Notes: generated from the letters alone by a model not told the origin. Shown: positions 57,601 through 59,821, counted from the first letter of the stretch. The stretch: 64,000 nt of DNA from Semisulcospira habei (GCA_036245525.1 BTPG01000006.1:93740650-93804649); one strand, 5' to 3'. Made by a program: numbers and translations.

Positions 57601-58383
57601 ATAGACGTCATCCTGTATAGAGAGAATTTAGAATGACGTAAAAAAAAAAAAAAAAAAAAAAAAAACCCACACACACGTACACATAATGACGCAAATACAC
57701 ATGCACAAAACACGTAGCACAAAACTTACGTCTATATACATACACGTCACTGCATACATTCGCATTCACTCGTGCCTGCTGCAGCTGTTTTTTGTTGAAG
57801 TGATTCCTGCCGGACAAAAGCTCGGTTGACAGCCAAAGGGTTAACCCCTTATGCTGCTGACAGCCAGCAGAGTTTAGACACGTTTAACTCATTCAAGACG
57901 TGCCGCCTTCGGATACGCAACTTGCGCCGCATATCCGGAGGCGGCACGTCCCGAATGTGTTAATCAGAGGCTGAAAGCAGGGTTGAATTTCTGATTTATG
58001 CCATAAAGAGTGTGATGGACTTGAATAAAGCCAGCAGACGACATTGCTAGGTGCCAGCAAAGGACATAGATCCTCGTGGGCCAAGCAATTGCAGGGAGCT
58101 CATCAGCCCCAGTGACTGCTCCTGAGGCTCAATGCTTCCTGCGGGTTGGCAGTGTTCTGTGTTATCAGCAGCGATGGGATAAACGTTTTTTCTGTTTCAT
58201 TTCAGACGAAGGACGACTCGCTCTCGCTCATACACACCAAACGGCAGCAACTCAAAGTCTCCGCGCAAGCGCGAACATTCCCACTCCAAGAGCAAGTCCA
58301 AGTCTCCCCGCGAACACCACAGCAAGAGACACAGCGAACGCAGCGATCGCAGTGTCTCAAGCACTCCCAAAAACTCCAGATGA
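9625..58383 (+). CDS. JMJD6: JMJD6, JmjC-domain 2-oxoglutarate/Fe(II) oxygenase (complete, 9 coding exons)
   Basis: Joined coding exons: 9625-9679, 16921-17132, 19308-19460, 26750-26850, 34326-34421, 54372-54519, 56377-56565, 57022-57194 and 58206-58383. They total 1305 nt (434 residues plus stop) and every junction keeps phase with GT/AG borders. The known vertebrate protein is about 400 residues; it is a nuclear lysyl hydroxylase (reported also as arginine demethylase) acting on splicing factors such as U2AF2 and on histones. Visible here: basic N terminus [13 protein letters not shown], JmjC core with iron ligands His188, Asp190 (GIHIDPLG) and His274 (GWWHV), the likely 2-oxoglutarate lysine Lys205, the basic stretch HPKRKR near 141, [10 protein letters not shown] near 305, a poly-serine tract near 340, and an RS-like basic tail rich in KSPR and HSKRH. 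Nothing is broken. Introns are swollen by transposons (7.2, 2.2, 7.3, 7.5, 20.0, 1.9, 0.5 and 1.0 kb). The start was chosen because it matches the family N terminus; untranslated exons cannot be seen. Confidence 0.96.
9911..10004 (-). mobile_element. 3' tip of an I-like LINE (94 bp, 11-bp TSD)
   Basis: Severely 5'-truncated copy of the LINE also at 17766 and 51994: TTCTCGAACGCCGTCACAC through GGCCCGTACAG. TAACTAATAGT flanks it at 9900-9910 and 10005-10015. Inserted in JMJD6 intron 1. Confidence 0.85.
10628..10950 (+). mobile_element. SINE-like interspersed repeat, copy 2
   Basis: Matches the copies at 4583 and 42966 from the GCAACAAGACTTTCTCAGGA block through ACAGGTGAACGGACCAAGGG and GTGACCCTGGGAACTAAA. 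It lies inside the CR1-like LINE. The adjoining 10951-11468 is further inserted or degraded sequence of unknown origin. Confidence 0.8.
11721..15170 (-). mobile_element. Nearly full-length non-LTR retrotransposon nested in the CR1-like LINE (8-bp TSD)
   Basis: CACATTTA is duplicated at 11713-11720 and 15171-15178, and removing 11721-15170 plus one copy restores the host LINE reading VRPHLEY. Reading on the minus strand gives an endonuclease part (14400-14070: [30 protein letters not shown]), a linker, a reverse transcriptase (13500-12400) and a C-terminal [17 protein letters not shown] finger (~11800). The clade is not settled: the domain order fits APE-type LINEs such as RTE or CR1. Confidence 0.85.
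11773..14945 (-). pseudogene. Endonuclease/reverse transcriptase pseudogene of the nested LINE
   Basis: The longest open part, 13941-12304, holds RT motifs [46 protein letters not shown], the catalytic [14 protein letters not shown] and FADDCALM. Frameshifts near 14060, 13740 and 12400 separate it from the endonuclease, the linker and the C-terminal part ([12 protein letters not shown]..., [13 protein letters not shown]...). A G-rich run at 12531-12543 encodes the poly-Pro insertion. The copy is inactive but only lightly decayed. Confidence 0.85.
15736..16129. other. Intron 1 sequence with a C-rich tract
   Basis: Holds a ~50-bp C-rich run at 15885-15940; otherwise nothing recognised. Confidence 0.6.
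16130..16218. repeat. 89-bp TTAA-bounded hairpin (GGCTGTTGG family)
   Basis: Begins TTAACGCTTTGGCTGTTGG and ends CCAACAGCCAAAGGGTTAA. Related hairpins occur at 56599, 57403 and 59822. The stretch 16219-16920 after it holds only intron sequence with no recognised feature. Confidence 0.8.
16921..17132 (+). CDS. JMJD6: JMJD6 coding exon 2
   Basis: Preceded by a pyrimidine-rich acceptor ending TTTTGCAG. Encodes residues 19-89, ending with KWTLD, before the donor GTGAGT at 17133. The last 10 bases of the exon and this donor form the start of an eight-copy tandem array (see 17123-17594). Confidence 0.95.
17123..17594 (+). repeat. 8 x 59-bp tandem array amplifying the JMJD6 exon-2 splice donor
   Basis: Exactly 472 bp. 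The unit starts with the last ten exon-2 bases (GACACTGGAT), then GTGAGTGTTACTTTCC... and ends AAGCTAAGTTA. Seven units keep GTGAGT; the unit near 17423 has GTCAGT. Few differences between units suggest recent expansion. Each unit after the first has an in-frame stop (TTAAGCTAA region) and a length that is not a multiple of three. Confidence 0.95.
17766..18850 (-). mobile_element. I-like LINE 3' fragment with RNase H (10-bp TSD)
   Basis: Minus-strand copy of the element at 51994-53388. It encodes the RNase H segment ([46 protein letters not shown]) and the downstream C-terminal domain with [23 protein letters not shown] flanks it at 17756-17765 and 18851-18860. Interrupted at its RNase H start by a 164-bp MITE. 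Confidence 0.88.
18513..18676. mobile_element. 164-bp MITE inside the I-like LINE
   Basis: Perfect 15-bp terminal inverted repeats CAAAGGTCTGAATTG / CAATTCAGACCTTTG, flanked by TGAACT at 18507-18512 and 18677-18682. The intact LINE copy at ~52650 lacks it and shows the empty site. It has no coding capacity; the superfamily is not assigned. Confidence 0.88.
18859..19084 (+). repeat. TTAA-bounded hairpin MITE, AGCTTGGCGC family (226 bp)
   Basis: Bounded by TTAACCCATATCATAC and ATGATAAGGGTTAA. The central palindrome is 18969-19024. A reverse-complement relative lacking the right arm is at 59553-59738. Confidence 0.85.
19136..19220. repeat. Hairpin element, AGCTTGGCGC family
   Basis: Arms GGTAGTGCCAAATTAGCTTG / CAAGCTAATCTAGCACTACC around a short loop; it lies 87 bp before JMJD6 exon 3. 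Confidence 0.75.
19308..19460 (+). CDS. JMJD6: JMJD6 coding exon 3
   Basis: Exactly 51 codons (residues 90-140), from [17 protein letters not shown] to IFDSSFGE. Acceptor GTTTCAG, donor GTTTGT. Includes the conserved [10 protein letters not shown] segment before the JmjC core. Confidence 0.95.
19600..19802 (+). repeat. D1 left inverted terminal repeat
   Basis: Starts near TTTATTTTCTCAAAATCATT, then ACCGATGGCATTACTACTAG, and ends in CTCTTCGCTTAGCTGCT. Its reverse complement is the right repeat. Confidence 0.8.
20160..20400 (+). pseudogene. D1 ORF1 remnant with Cys zinc motif
   Basis: Frame around 20163-20225 reads TCTKCGAF, a stop, then [12 protein letters not shown]. This matches [25 protein letters not shown] sequence in D4 (46660) and a weaker version in D3, so it is the N-terminal zinc-binding motif of the element's first ORF. 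It is broken by stops. Confidence 0.65.
21661..22220 (+). pseudogene. D1 RNase H remnant expanded as a ~110-bp minisatellite
   Basis: [10 protein letters not shown] (the [10 protein letters not shown] motif of DIRS RNase H) is followed by four further ~110-bp repeats starting near 21770, 21877, 21989 and 22100. The last runs into [15 protein letters not shown], the next conserved RNase H block. A coding segment has therefore turned into a tandem array. Confidence 0.7.
22221..24114 (+). other. D1 decayed interior between RNase H and recombinase
   Basis: Opens with a [12 protein letters not shown] block (22235-22255) as expected after DIRS RNase H. The rest is GC-rich and repetitive with no recognisable domain; near 23536-23640 a short motif (CTACGGAAGGTACGGGTGCG) repeats three times. 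Confidence 0.5.
24115..24185. repeat. Degenerate AGCTTGGCGC-family hairpin inside D1
   Basis: GGGTAGCGCCGGAGTGGCTTG and GCTAATCCGGGCTAGCCTTC resemble the two arms with several mismatches. Confidence 0.45.
24520..25372 (+). pseudogene. D1 tyrosine recombinase
   Basis: Blocks seen in order: [20 protein letters not shown] (~24842), a [18 protein letters not shown] block (~25085), the catalytic box [17 protein letters not shown] (HEVR), [19 protein letters not shown] (~25230), then [19 protein letters not shown] and a stop at ~25370. An in-frame TGA directly follows FYL. It matches the D3 recombinase closely. The N-terminal half is decayed. Confidence 0.8.
25504..25593 (+). repeat. D1 internal complementary region (circle-junction complement)
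   Basis: GTAATGCCGTCGGTAATGAT, then TTTGAGAAAATAAA (complement of the left end), fuses to TTTTCTAAAATGTA...TACTTACTGACGGCATTAC (complement of the right end). Confidence 0.85.
25632..25858 (-). repeat. D1 right inverted terminal repeat
   Basis: Reverse complement of the left repeat with an A/T-rich extension (GTAAGTATTTTTTTTAA...) at the outer end. From 25859 to 26127 intron 3 holds nothing recognised. Confidence 0.8.
26128..26625. mobile_element. 498-bp MITE-like element with 16-bp perfect TIRs
   Basis: TATAGGCCGTTTGACA at 26128 and TGTCAAACGGCCTATA ending at 26625. The outer TATA is palindromic, so a TA or TATA target duplication is possible. An 80-codon frame at 26384-26626 has no recognised domain. 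Probably a non-autonomous DNA transposon. Confidence 0.75.
26750..26850 (+). CDS. JMJD6: JMJD6 coding exon 4
   Basis: Residues 141-173 plus two bases of Arg174; begins [14 protein letters not shown] and ends with the conserved GEEKRPPYR. Acceptor TTGCAG, donor GTTGGT. Confidence 0.95.
26973..27304. mobile_element. 332-bp hAT-like MITE (8-bp TSD)
   Basis: TGCATTTA flanks at 26965-26972 and 27305-27312. Ends CGGGGTTCATTTTTGG and AAAAATGAACCC form short inverted repeats. The interior has a C-rich run at 27163-27178 and inverted AATGACCC/GGGTCATT motifs. An 8-bp duplication fits hAT. Confidence 0.75.
27305..27506. repeat. Hairpin MITE, AGCTTGGCGCC family
   Basis: Left part TTTAGCCCCAACACCC, palindrome 27340-27430 (ATTAGCTTGGCGCC / caccaagctaat), right end GGGGCTAAAAGGGTTA. 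The left terminus overlaps the preceding MITE's target duplication. Confidence 0.75.
27684..27772. repeat. Half copy of the AGCTTGGCGCC hairpin MITE
   Basis: Only the right arm and right end are present (GGCGCCAAGCTAATATGG to GGGGCTAAATGGGTTCA); the left arm is missing. Confidence 0.7.
27894..28092 (+). repeat. D2 left inverted terminal repeat
   Basis: GCATTTATTTCATCAAAAAC, ATTACCGATGACATGACC ... GTACCCATAATTCCTCAGTC. Confidence 0.82.
28093..30485 (+). other. D2 left interior, probable ORF1 region
   Basis: GC-rich sequence with poly-C (28318-28335) and poly-A (29273-29295) runs. No intact frame and no domain that I recognise; position alone suggests ORF1. Confidence 0.4.
30486..30790 (+). 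repeat. D2 internal direct repeat, copy 1
   Basis: About 305 bp that recurs at 33020-33323 with modest divergence (GGTAGTGTGCGGAGTCGGGA ... CTTGGACCAAGCCTTATGCC). A weaker third relative starts near 30290. Confidence 0.8.
30960..31800 (-). pseudogene. D2 tyrosine recombinase on the opposite strand
   Basis: Minus-strand reading gives [19 protein letters not shown], then [20 protein letters not shown] (catalytic xDEVR instead of HEVR), [20 protein letters not shown] and [13 protein letters not shown]. The N-terminal half upstream to ~31800 is decayed. Its strand is opposite to the RNase H remains at 31870-33000. Confidence 0.72.
31870..33019 (+). pseudogene. D2 RT/RNase H remnant
   Basis: Decayed blocks: [11 protein letters not shown] (RT), [14 protein letters not shown] (FLG motif) and [20 protein letters not shown] then FDTRW (the LHPEVF...VDLFATRWN block that follows DIRS RNase H). 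Many frameshifts; no catalytic aspartates visible. Confidence 0.55.
33020..33323 (+). repeat. D2 internal direct repeat, copy 2
   Basis: Second copy of the repeat at 30486-30790, placed directly after the RNase H remains and before the internal complementary region. Confidence 0.8.
33780..33872 (+). repeat. D2 internal complementary region
   Basis: GTCATGTCATCGGTAATGTT, TTTGATGAAATAAATGC (left-end complement) joined to ATTTTTCTTTAAAAGGTATT and CTTACCGATGACATGAC (right-end complement). Confidence 0.88.
33909..34126 (-). repeat. D2 right inverted terminal repeat
   Basis: Reverse complement of 27894-28092, with outer extension GTATTTTTCGAAAAAATACC ... AAATGCA. Confidence 0.82.
34187..34256. 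repeat. Hairpin, CTCATGAGGATC family
   Basis: CAAGAGGCATTCATCCTCAT pairs with ATGAGGATCTGTGCCTCTTG across a GC-rich loop. Lies 70 bp before JMJD6 exon 5. Confidence 0.75.
34326..34421 (+). CDS. JMJD6: JMJD6 coding exon 5 (HxD iron motif)
   Basis: Completes Arg174 and encodes [19 protein letters not shown] onward to Lys205 and the first two bases of Arg206. It carries His188 and Asp190 of the iron triad and the likely 2-oxoglutarate-binding Lys205. Acceptor GGCACAG, donor GTAAAT. Confidence 0.95.
34447..34650. repeat. Hairpin MITE, AGCTTGGCGCC family
   Basis: Left end CAACCCTTTTAGCCCC, right end GGGGCTAAAAGGGTTAA. The palindrome is 34527-34610, with part of the left inner arm lost (TTAGCTTAAAGGCGCC). 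Confidence 0.82.
34805..35615 (-). mobile_element. L2/CR1-like LINE 3' portion, minus strand
   Basis: Minus reading: [20 protein letters not shown], then LGVKLD, later HWLPIQSRI in a shifted frame, and [20 protein letters not shown] at the C terminus. Ends with an AATAATAAT-type tail and contains a (CA)n at 34885-34918. 5'-truncated and frameshifted. Confidence 0.7.
35616..35680. repeat. Short AGCTTGGCGC-family hairpin remnant
   Basis: AAGGGTGATGTCAGAATAGC and GCTATTCCAACACCATCCTT are the arms; the inner stem is deleted. Confidence 0.65.
35846..36075 (+). repeat. D3 inverted terminal repeat at the left side (element 3' end)
   Basis: TGAATTTTTCTCTAAAATGT, then CTTACCGATGCCATTACTAC ... TTTCGTTTAGCTGACTAGTG. 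Confidence 0.82.
36108..36200 (-). repeat. D3 internal complementary region
   Basis: GAGTAATGGCATCGGTAAGT ... GAGAAAAATTCA joined to TTTCTTTCCTCAAAAAACAT and TACCAATGCCATTACTAC. Confidence 0.85.
36300..36984 (-). pseudogene. D3 tyrosine recombinase, catalytic half
   Basis: Minus reading: [39 protein letters not shown], then [22 protein letters not shown]-type box ([20 protein letters not shown]), [20 protein letters not shown] and [20 protein letters not shown] with a stop near 36313. The last ~115 codons (36657-36307) are open. Separated from its N-terminal domain by the insertion at 36985-38700. Confidence 0.82.
36985..38700. mobile_element. Unidentified ~1.7-kb insertion in the D3 recombinase
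   Basis: The two halves of the recombinase (ending FEPTAV at ~38715 and resuming before LADATRKTR at ~36970) are separated by AT-richer sequence unlike the GC-rich DIRS body. It carries one plus-strand frame (37546-37839). No terminal repeats or target duplication could be defined, so the type is unknown. Confidence 0.55.
37546..37839 (+). CDS. Hypothetical 97-residue ORF with a CxxC motif
   Basis: Begins [20 protein letters not shown] and contains [20 protein letters not shown], an N-terminal CxxC with basic residues and a third Cys. Lys-rich, ending YRNCIHP. It resembles the opening of a zinc-binding domain, possibly the first exon of a DNA-transposon protein, but no second Cys/His pair is clear and I do not recognise the family. 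It could be a chance frame. Confidence 0.3.
   Translation: MAGILKHSQETVADTKAFHFKSLNSLCRVCGGRSKRRFDKKPIKLCEMYITELQEIDRITELAVSRFRRNKQKGHIINEQPEKGDVIQFNYRNCIHP
38701..39165 (-). pseudogene. D3 tyrosine recombinase, N-terminal (core-binding) domain
   Basis: [55 protein letters not shown] and, in another frame, [20 protein letters not shown] with [17 protein letters not shown]: the usual SAM-like N-terminal segment of DIRS recombinases. One frameshift near 38980. Confidence 0.75.
39290..40790 (-). pseudogene. D3 reverse transcriptase/RNase H
   Basis: [16 protein letters not shown] (40740), then after a frameshift [20 protein letters not shown] (catalytic Asp), [14 protein letters not shown] motif, [50 protein letters not shown] (RNase H), [20 protein letters not shown] and [20 protein letters not shown]. 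The YLDD box is destroyed ([12 protein letters not shown]), so the enzyme is dead. A poly-G run at 39909-39927 gives the poly-Pro stretch. Confidence 0.85.
40791..41713 (-). pseudogene. D3 ORF1 region (proximal part)
   Basis: GC-rich region reading as overlapping Ser/Arg/Pro-rich frames on the minus strand with no recognised domain; it lies between the RT and the transposon at 41714. Confidence 0.45.
42216..42613 (+). pseudogene. hAT-like transposase N terminus (broken)
   Basis: [20 protein letters not shown] starts the frame; after a frameshift, [20 protein letters not shown] matches the 'WL.yd.....C..C' N-terminal zinc segment of hAT-type transposases and KIAA1586-like proteins. The remainder of the transposase is absent. 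Confidence 0.5.
42966..43359 (+). mobile_element. SINE-like interspersed repeat, copy 3
   Basis: Same sequence as 4583-4975 (ATTGATTGATTGTACATTG ... CAGACCCGGGTG). A short TATTTTAA is present at both borders (42958-42965 and 43360-43367). It interrupts the repeat that also occurs at 50795-53500. Confidence 0.82.
43837..44500 (-). pseudogene. D3 ORF1 region (distal part) with a ~105-bp minisatellite
   Basis: 43935-44215 holds three ~105-bp repeats (GCAAGGGGGGAATGCGTCCC, TCGCTGCGGACCAGACTCGA). Upstream on the minus strand a [13 protein letters not shown] stretch at about 44430-44390 recalls the zinc motif FQWP of D1 and D4 ORF1. Confidence 0.5.
44690..45050. repeat. D3 minisatellite, three ~130-bp units
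   Basis: CTATAGCGCCTATAAAATTT-type sequence recurs near 44699, 44828 and 44963 with GAAGCCGCCG and CGCCAGT(T/C)(G/A)CTGGC. Confidence 0.7.
45225..45535. repeat. D3 minisatellite, three ~120-bp units
   Basis: ACAACAGTCCAAGGGCCCCG / ACAACAGTCCAAGAGCTCCG with CAAGTCTCTAAG blocks near 45290, 45395 and 45500. Confidence 0.65.
45586..45789 (-). repeat. D3 inverted terminal repeat at the right side (element 5' end)
   Basis: Reverse complement of 35846-36075 except at the very outer tip, where it ends GTAATGGCATCGGTAATGTT and TTTTGAGGAAAC. Confidence 0.82.
45790..46045. other. Spacer between D3 and D4
   Basis: 256 bp. CCCCTGTGGCTTAGATTGGT and GACTGTGTGTTTCCTTGAAG resemble 50795-50845 on the other side of D4, so it belongs to an older repeat that D4 may have entered. 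Confidence 0.5.
46046..46255 (+). repeat. D4 left inverted terminal repeat
   Basis: TTTTCTCAAATCTCTTACCG, ATAGCATGACTAAAAGG ... CAGTCTTTTCGCTTAGCTCA. Confidence 0.82.
46645..48540 (+). pseudogene. D4 ORF1 with N-terminal zinc motif
   Basis: At 46660-46727 the frame reads [21 protein letters not shown], i.e. CxxC-(~15)-CxxC, the same motif as in D1. It is followed by Pro/Ser/Arg-rich sequence in several overlapping frames (46850-48530) containing poly-C runs. The motif suggests a nucleic-acid-binding Gag-like protein; the name ORF1 is by position. Confidence 0.6.
48840..50336 (+). pseudogene. D4 reverse transcriptase/RNase H (one stop, internal duplication)
   Basis: [20 protein letters not shown] (49060), [20 protein letters not shown] (catalytic Asp), [15 protein letters not shown], a TAG at 49447, then [17 protein letters not shown] (intact catalytic YLDD), [35 protein letters not shown], the RNase H blocks [29 protein letters not shown] and [20 protein letters not shown]. 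49161-49274 and 49275-49388 are an in-frame 114-bp duplication that repeats the motif-A region. The frame stops at 50334 before the usual post-RNase H block. Confidence 0.88.
50431..50518 (+). repeat. D4 internal complementary region
   Basis: GTCATGCCATCGGTAAGAGT, TTTGAGAAAACAAATGG joined to ATTTTTCTCTAAAATGTATT and CTTACCGATGGCATGAC. Confidence 0.87.
50553..50779 (-). repeat. D4 right inverted terminal repeat
   Basis: Reverse complement of the left repeat, ending GTAAGTATTTTTCGAAAAAA, TACATTTTAGAGAAAAATCC. Confidence 0.82.
50845..51330 (+). mobile_element. RTE-clade LINE, 3' end only (13-bp TSD)
   Basis: Frame reads [60 protein letters not shown], typical of the RTE/BovB-type C terminus, then ends in (TAAG)n at 51314-51330. 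TTTTGTAAGACAG is duplicated at 50832-50844 and 51331-51343. Open but truncated. Confidence 0.88.
51399..51750 (+). mobile_element. L2-like LINE 3' fragment
   Basis: Nearly the same sequence as the 3' end of the element at 54953-56340 (CCCCGCACCAAACTCAGCAC ... GCGCGCTTAGAGTTATAATT and an ATTATTATT tail). Confidence 0.85.
51766..51979 (+). mobile_element. TTAA hairpin MITE with proven empty site
   Basis: TTAACTCATTCTGCCCACGA ... CTCGGGCACAATGAGTTAA; palindrome ~51815-51895. The related repeat at 43388-43399 reads TTCTTAAATAAA with one TTAA, whereas here TTAA is present on both sides, so TTAA was duplicated on insertion. Confidence 0.9.
51994..53388 (+). mobile_element. I-like LINE 3' portion with RNase H (14-bp TSD)
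   Basis: One open frame runs through: [20 protein letters not shown] (end of RT domain), then RNase H ([64 protein letters not shown]) and a C-terminal [14 protein letters not shown] finger. ATAAAAAATTTGAT flanks at 51980-51993 and 53389-53402. Short (GAA)n tail. A frameshift near 53243 shifts the last residues. Confidence 0.9.
53510..53593. repeat. Inverted repeat CTAGAACAGC
   Basis: CTAGAACAGCATGGCACTGA and GTTCAGTGAAGCTGTTCTAG form an imperfect 84-bp hairpin. Confidence 0.55.
53722..53869. repeat. 148-bp long hairpin, ~70-bp arms
   Basis: TAGATTCTTTCATCGGTGTT, TAGGTGATACTGAGAATCT ... CATCCTACGAGC / GCTCGTAGGATGAGG ... AGATTCTCAGTATCACCTA. A 4-nt loop (AAAA) at the centre. From 53870 to 54371 only intron sequence with no recognised feature. 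Confidence 0.8.
54372..54519 (+). CDS. JMJD6: JMJD6 coding exon 6
   Basis: Completes Arg206, then [16 protein letters not shown] to PQDCKP (residue 255). Acceptor CGTGTAG, donor GTACGT. Vertebrate JMJD6 has Phe where this protein has Leu210. Confidence 0.95.
54720..54875 (+). repeat. Two-copy ~78-bp tandem repeat
   Basis: CAGTAATAAATAAACTGTTT ... AATCATGACTGCGCTTGGTA recurs starting at 54798 with few changes. Lies in JMJD6 intron 6. Confidence 0.85.
54953..56340 (+). mobile_element. L2-like LINE, 5'-truncated, with long open RT frame (JMJD6 intron 6)
   Basis: A single 450-codon frame (54953-56305) runs from inside the RT palm to the 3' end: [20 protein letters not shown] (motif A Asp), [30 protein letters not shown] (YTDD), [63 protein letters not shown]. 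It ends in an ATTATTATT tail. No endonuclease remains, so it cannot be autonomous, but the open frame points to a young copy. Confidence 0.88.
56377..56565 (+). CDS. JMJD6: JMJD6 coding exon 7 (third iron ligand)
   Basis: Exactly 63 codons (256-318): [20 protein letters not shown] (His274 is the distal iron ligand), then [20 protein letters not shown] and KILQ. Acceptor TGATAG, donor GTAAGG. Confidence 0.96.
56599..56694. repeat. TTAA hairpin (GGCTGTCAG family)
   Basis: TTAACCCTTTGGCTGTCAG at the left; arms GCGCTTTTTGTCGAGGTGAT / ATCACCTCGGCAAAAAGCGC around a short loop; the right terminus has mutated to CAGCCACAGG. Just 34 bp after JMJD6 exon 7. Confidence 0.78.
57022..57194 (+). CDS. JMJD6: JMJD6 coding exon 8 (poly-serine tract)
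   Basis: Encodes residues 319-375 plus two bases: [18 protein letters not shown] followed by a serine-rich run and an acidic [11 protein letters not shown] stretch, as in the poly-Ser domain of vertebrate JMJD6. Acceptor TCGTTCAG, donor GTAAGT. Confidence 0.93.
57253..57333. repeat. 81-bp TTAA hairpin (TCCGGA family), copy 1
   Basis: TTAACTCATTTGAGGCATGC ... GCATGTCTTGAATGAGTTAA with inner CCTCCGGATAC / GTATCCGGAGG. Confidence 0.82.
57441..57788 (-). mobile_element. 348-bp insertion with hammerhead-like core (14-bp TSD)
   Basis: TTTTTGTTGAAGTG is duplicated at 57427-57440 and 57789-57802. Contains a poly-A run on the plus strand (57641-57665) and, on the minus strand, a CTGAGGA...GAAAC core. 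Such cores occur in Penelope-like elements and retrozymes; assignment to those is inference. Confidence 0.6.
57529..57554 (-). ncRNA. Candidate hammerhead ribozyme core
   Basis: Minus strand reads CTGAGGA, then a GGATC-TTT-GATCC stem, then GAAAC: conserved CUGANGA and GAAA boxes around a perfect stem II. Stem I and stem III with the cleavage triplet were not resolved, so this is a motif match only. Confidence 0.4.
57884..57963. repeat. 80-bp TTAA hairpin (TCCGGA family), copy 2
   Basis: TTAACTCATTCAAGACGTGC ... GCACGTCCCGAATGTGTTAA; the same family as 57253-57333. Confidence 0.82.
58206..58383 (+). CDS. JMJD6: JMJD6 coding exon 9 (basic RS-like tail and stop)
   Basis: Starts after TTTCAG. 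In the phase set by exon 8 it reads [13 protein letters not shown], then [20 protein letters not shown] and further Ser/Arg/His/Lys-rich sequence to NSR and TGA at 58381. Low complexity gives little homology, but phase continuity and composition support it. Confidence 0.88.
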
Positions 58384-58757
58384 CCACAGTCCAGTTCAGT
58401 CACCAACAATCATGGCATTGGACATAGTGAATTTGTGATTGAGAACAAGATTACCGTATGATTTGGCAAAAGGCAGTATGTCCCTTTTTCAGAAAAGTGA
58501 GATTTTCATTGTTTTGCAATGAAAATTGTGCTTTTCTAAAAAATAGACATGCTGCCCTGACTTGGCAAAAGAAAGTTTGTCACATTGTGACGAAAGTGAG
58601 ATTTTTATTGCATGCAATGAAAATCACACTTTTTTCTCAACAGTGGGTTTGGTGATCAAGAGGATTTAGCGTCGGCTGAATTTGGAGAGGTGAACCGATG
58701 GTGAGGAATTGAATAACCACTGTCCAGAATTGTCATCAGCAGTTGTGAACGCTGAAC
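58384..58757 (+). other. Probable JMJD6 3' untranslated region with two hairpins
   Basis: Begins after the stop codon. 58495-58553 (AGAAAAGTGAGATTTTCATT / AATGAAAATTGTGCTTTTCT) and 58590-58636 (GTGAGATTTTTATTGCAT / ATGCAATGAAAATCACAC) are stem-loops. The transcript end is unknown; no convincing poly(A) signal was placed. Confidence 0.5.
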
Positions 58758-58970
58758 TTAACCCATTTAGCCCAAGGCCCTACAGCAGGAGATGGATTGA
58801 CCATGATAATTCAAGGGTAGTGCCAGATTAGCTTGGCGCCTTCAGGCGCCAAGCTAATCTGGCACTACCCTTGAATTATCATGGTCAATCCATCTCCTGC
58901 AACTGGTGCATAGTCATTAGGTAAGACCCCCAGAATTTGAGTAATGGGACCTTGGGGCTAAAAGGGTTAA
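58758..58970. mobile_element. Full-length TTAA hairpin MITE with perfect 55-bp arms
   Basis: TTAACCCATTTAGCCC ... GGGGCTAAAAGGGTTAA. Central palindrome 58785-58900: perfect 55-bp arms from GCAGGAGATGGATTGACCAT to AGCTTGGCGCC, with loop TTCAGG. Best-preserved copy of this family in the window. Confidence 0.88.
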
Positions 58971-59057
58971 TTATGATGCAGATATATTAATTATACAGAA
59001 GTGTGGTGAGCTCAAACGATGTGCTGGTCTGTGGTGTTGCTTCTTGCAGCTCCAGAG

Positions 59058-59240
59058 CCTGAACTCCTTCACTGCTGAGAAAAAGTGAACGCAAGAGACA
59101 TAGATCCTCATGAGCCCCCGCAGTCACGGGGGCTCATGAGGATCTATGCTTCTTGCTGTGTCCATGTTGCTTATACGCCTGAGGTTCTTTGGCGTTGAAT
59201 CTACGCAGTATGCAGAAACACTGGGCGTGAAGGGGTTAGG
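59058..59240. repeat. Hairpin element, CTCATGAGGATC family
   Basis: Palindrome 59091-59156 (GCAAGAGACATAGATCCTCA / TGAGGATCTATGCTTCTTGC). The outer ends GAACTCCTTCACTGC and GGGCGTGAAGGGGTTAG look like degraded termini of a TTAA-type element. Confidence 0.78.
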
Positions 59241-59351
59241 GTCCACAAAGACTAGCACACACAGTTGTTTAACCCATGCAGTCTTGTGTATTAAGCCCCG
59301 TGACTTTAATATGGTCTGAGAAGTTGAAACGTTTGGCAGCTGCAATGTAGA

Positions 59352-59424
59352 TACGCAAGGGGCAGGCATGCTGATGAGCCCCTGCAGACTGCAGCGACTC
59401 ATGAGAATCCACGGCCCTTTGCAG
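59352..59424. repeat. Hairpin, CTCATGAG family (diverged)
   Basis: CAAGGGGCAGGCATGCTGAT and ATGAGAATCCACGGCCCTTTG are imperfect arms around GAGCCCCTGCAG. Confidence 0.6.
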
Positions 59425-59552
59425 GTGAGGGTAGCGTTTTATGGTGATGCTGTTTCTTGTGATTCTGGAAAACCCATGCTGCATTTACGCCTGAGCTTCA
59501 ACAGTTAGAAAATTCCCTTATTTTGTTTTGAGTAAAATATTTGCACGCATCT

Positions 59553-59738
59553 TGACCCTTATCATTCGGAATACACCAGTGTGTGAAATAAGTTTGATTA
59601 CAATAGTTCAAGGGTAGTGCCGAAATAGCTTGGCGCCTCTAGCCATTGGTCTATATCCTTATCTGTAAGTACTATAATGTAGCTTGCATATGGCAGTGTA
59701 CAAATTTGAAGCTTTTAGCCACAGTATGATATGGGTTA
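59553..59738 (-). repeat. AGCTTGGCGCC hairpin MITE, one arm missing
   Basis: Reverse complement of 18859-19084 (CCTTATCATTCGGAATACAC ... GTATGATATGGGTTAA) with one palindrome arm deleted after GCTTGGCGCCTCTAG. Confidence 0.75.
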
Positions 59739-59821
59739 AAGACGGCATCACACCAGTTTTATAATGCAGACCCAAGCCTTCTTGCCGATAGTTCATATCT
59801 GCCAGCAGAGTTCTCGTGTAT

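Larger units (their letters stand above)
57403..57844. repeat. TTAA hairpin (GGCTGTCAG family) split by a 348-bp insertion
   Basis: Left end TTAACCGTTGGGCTTTGGCA, right end GACAGCCAAAGGGTTAA. The arms are separated by the insertion at 57441-57788. Confidence 0.75.

Noticed and set aside
58018..58030. AATAAA at 58025 as the JMJD6 poly(A) signal
   Set aside because: It lies in intron 8, before the last coding exon; use would only give a shortened isoform and no other support exists.
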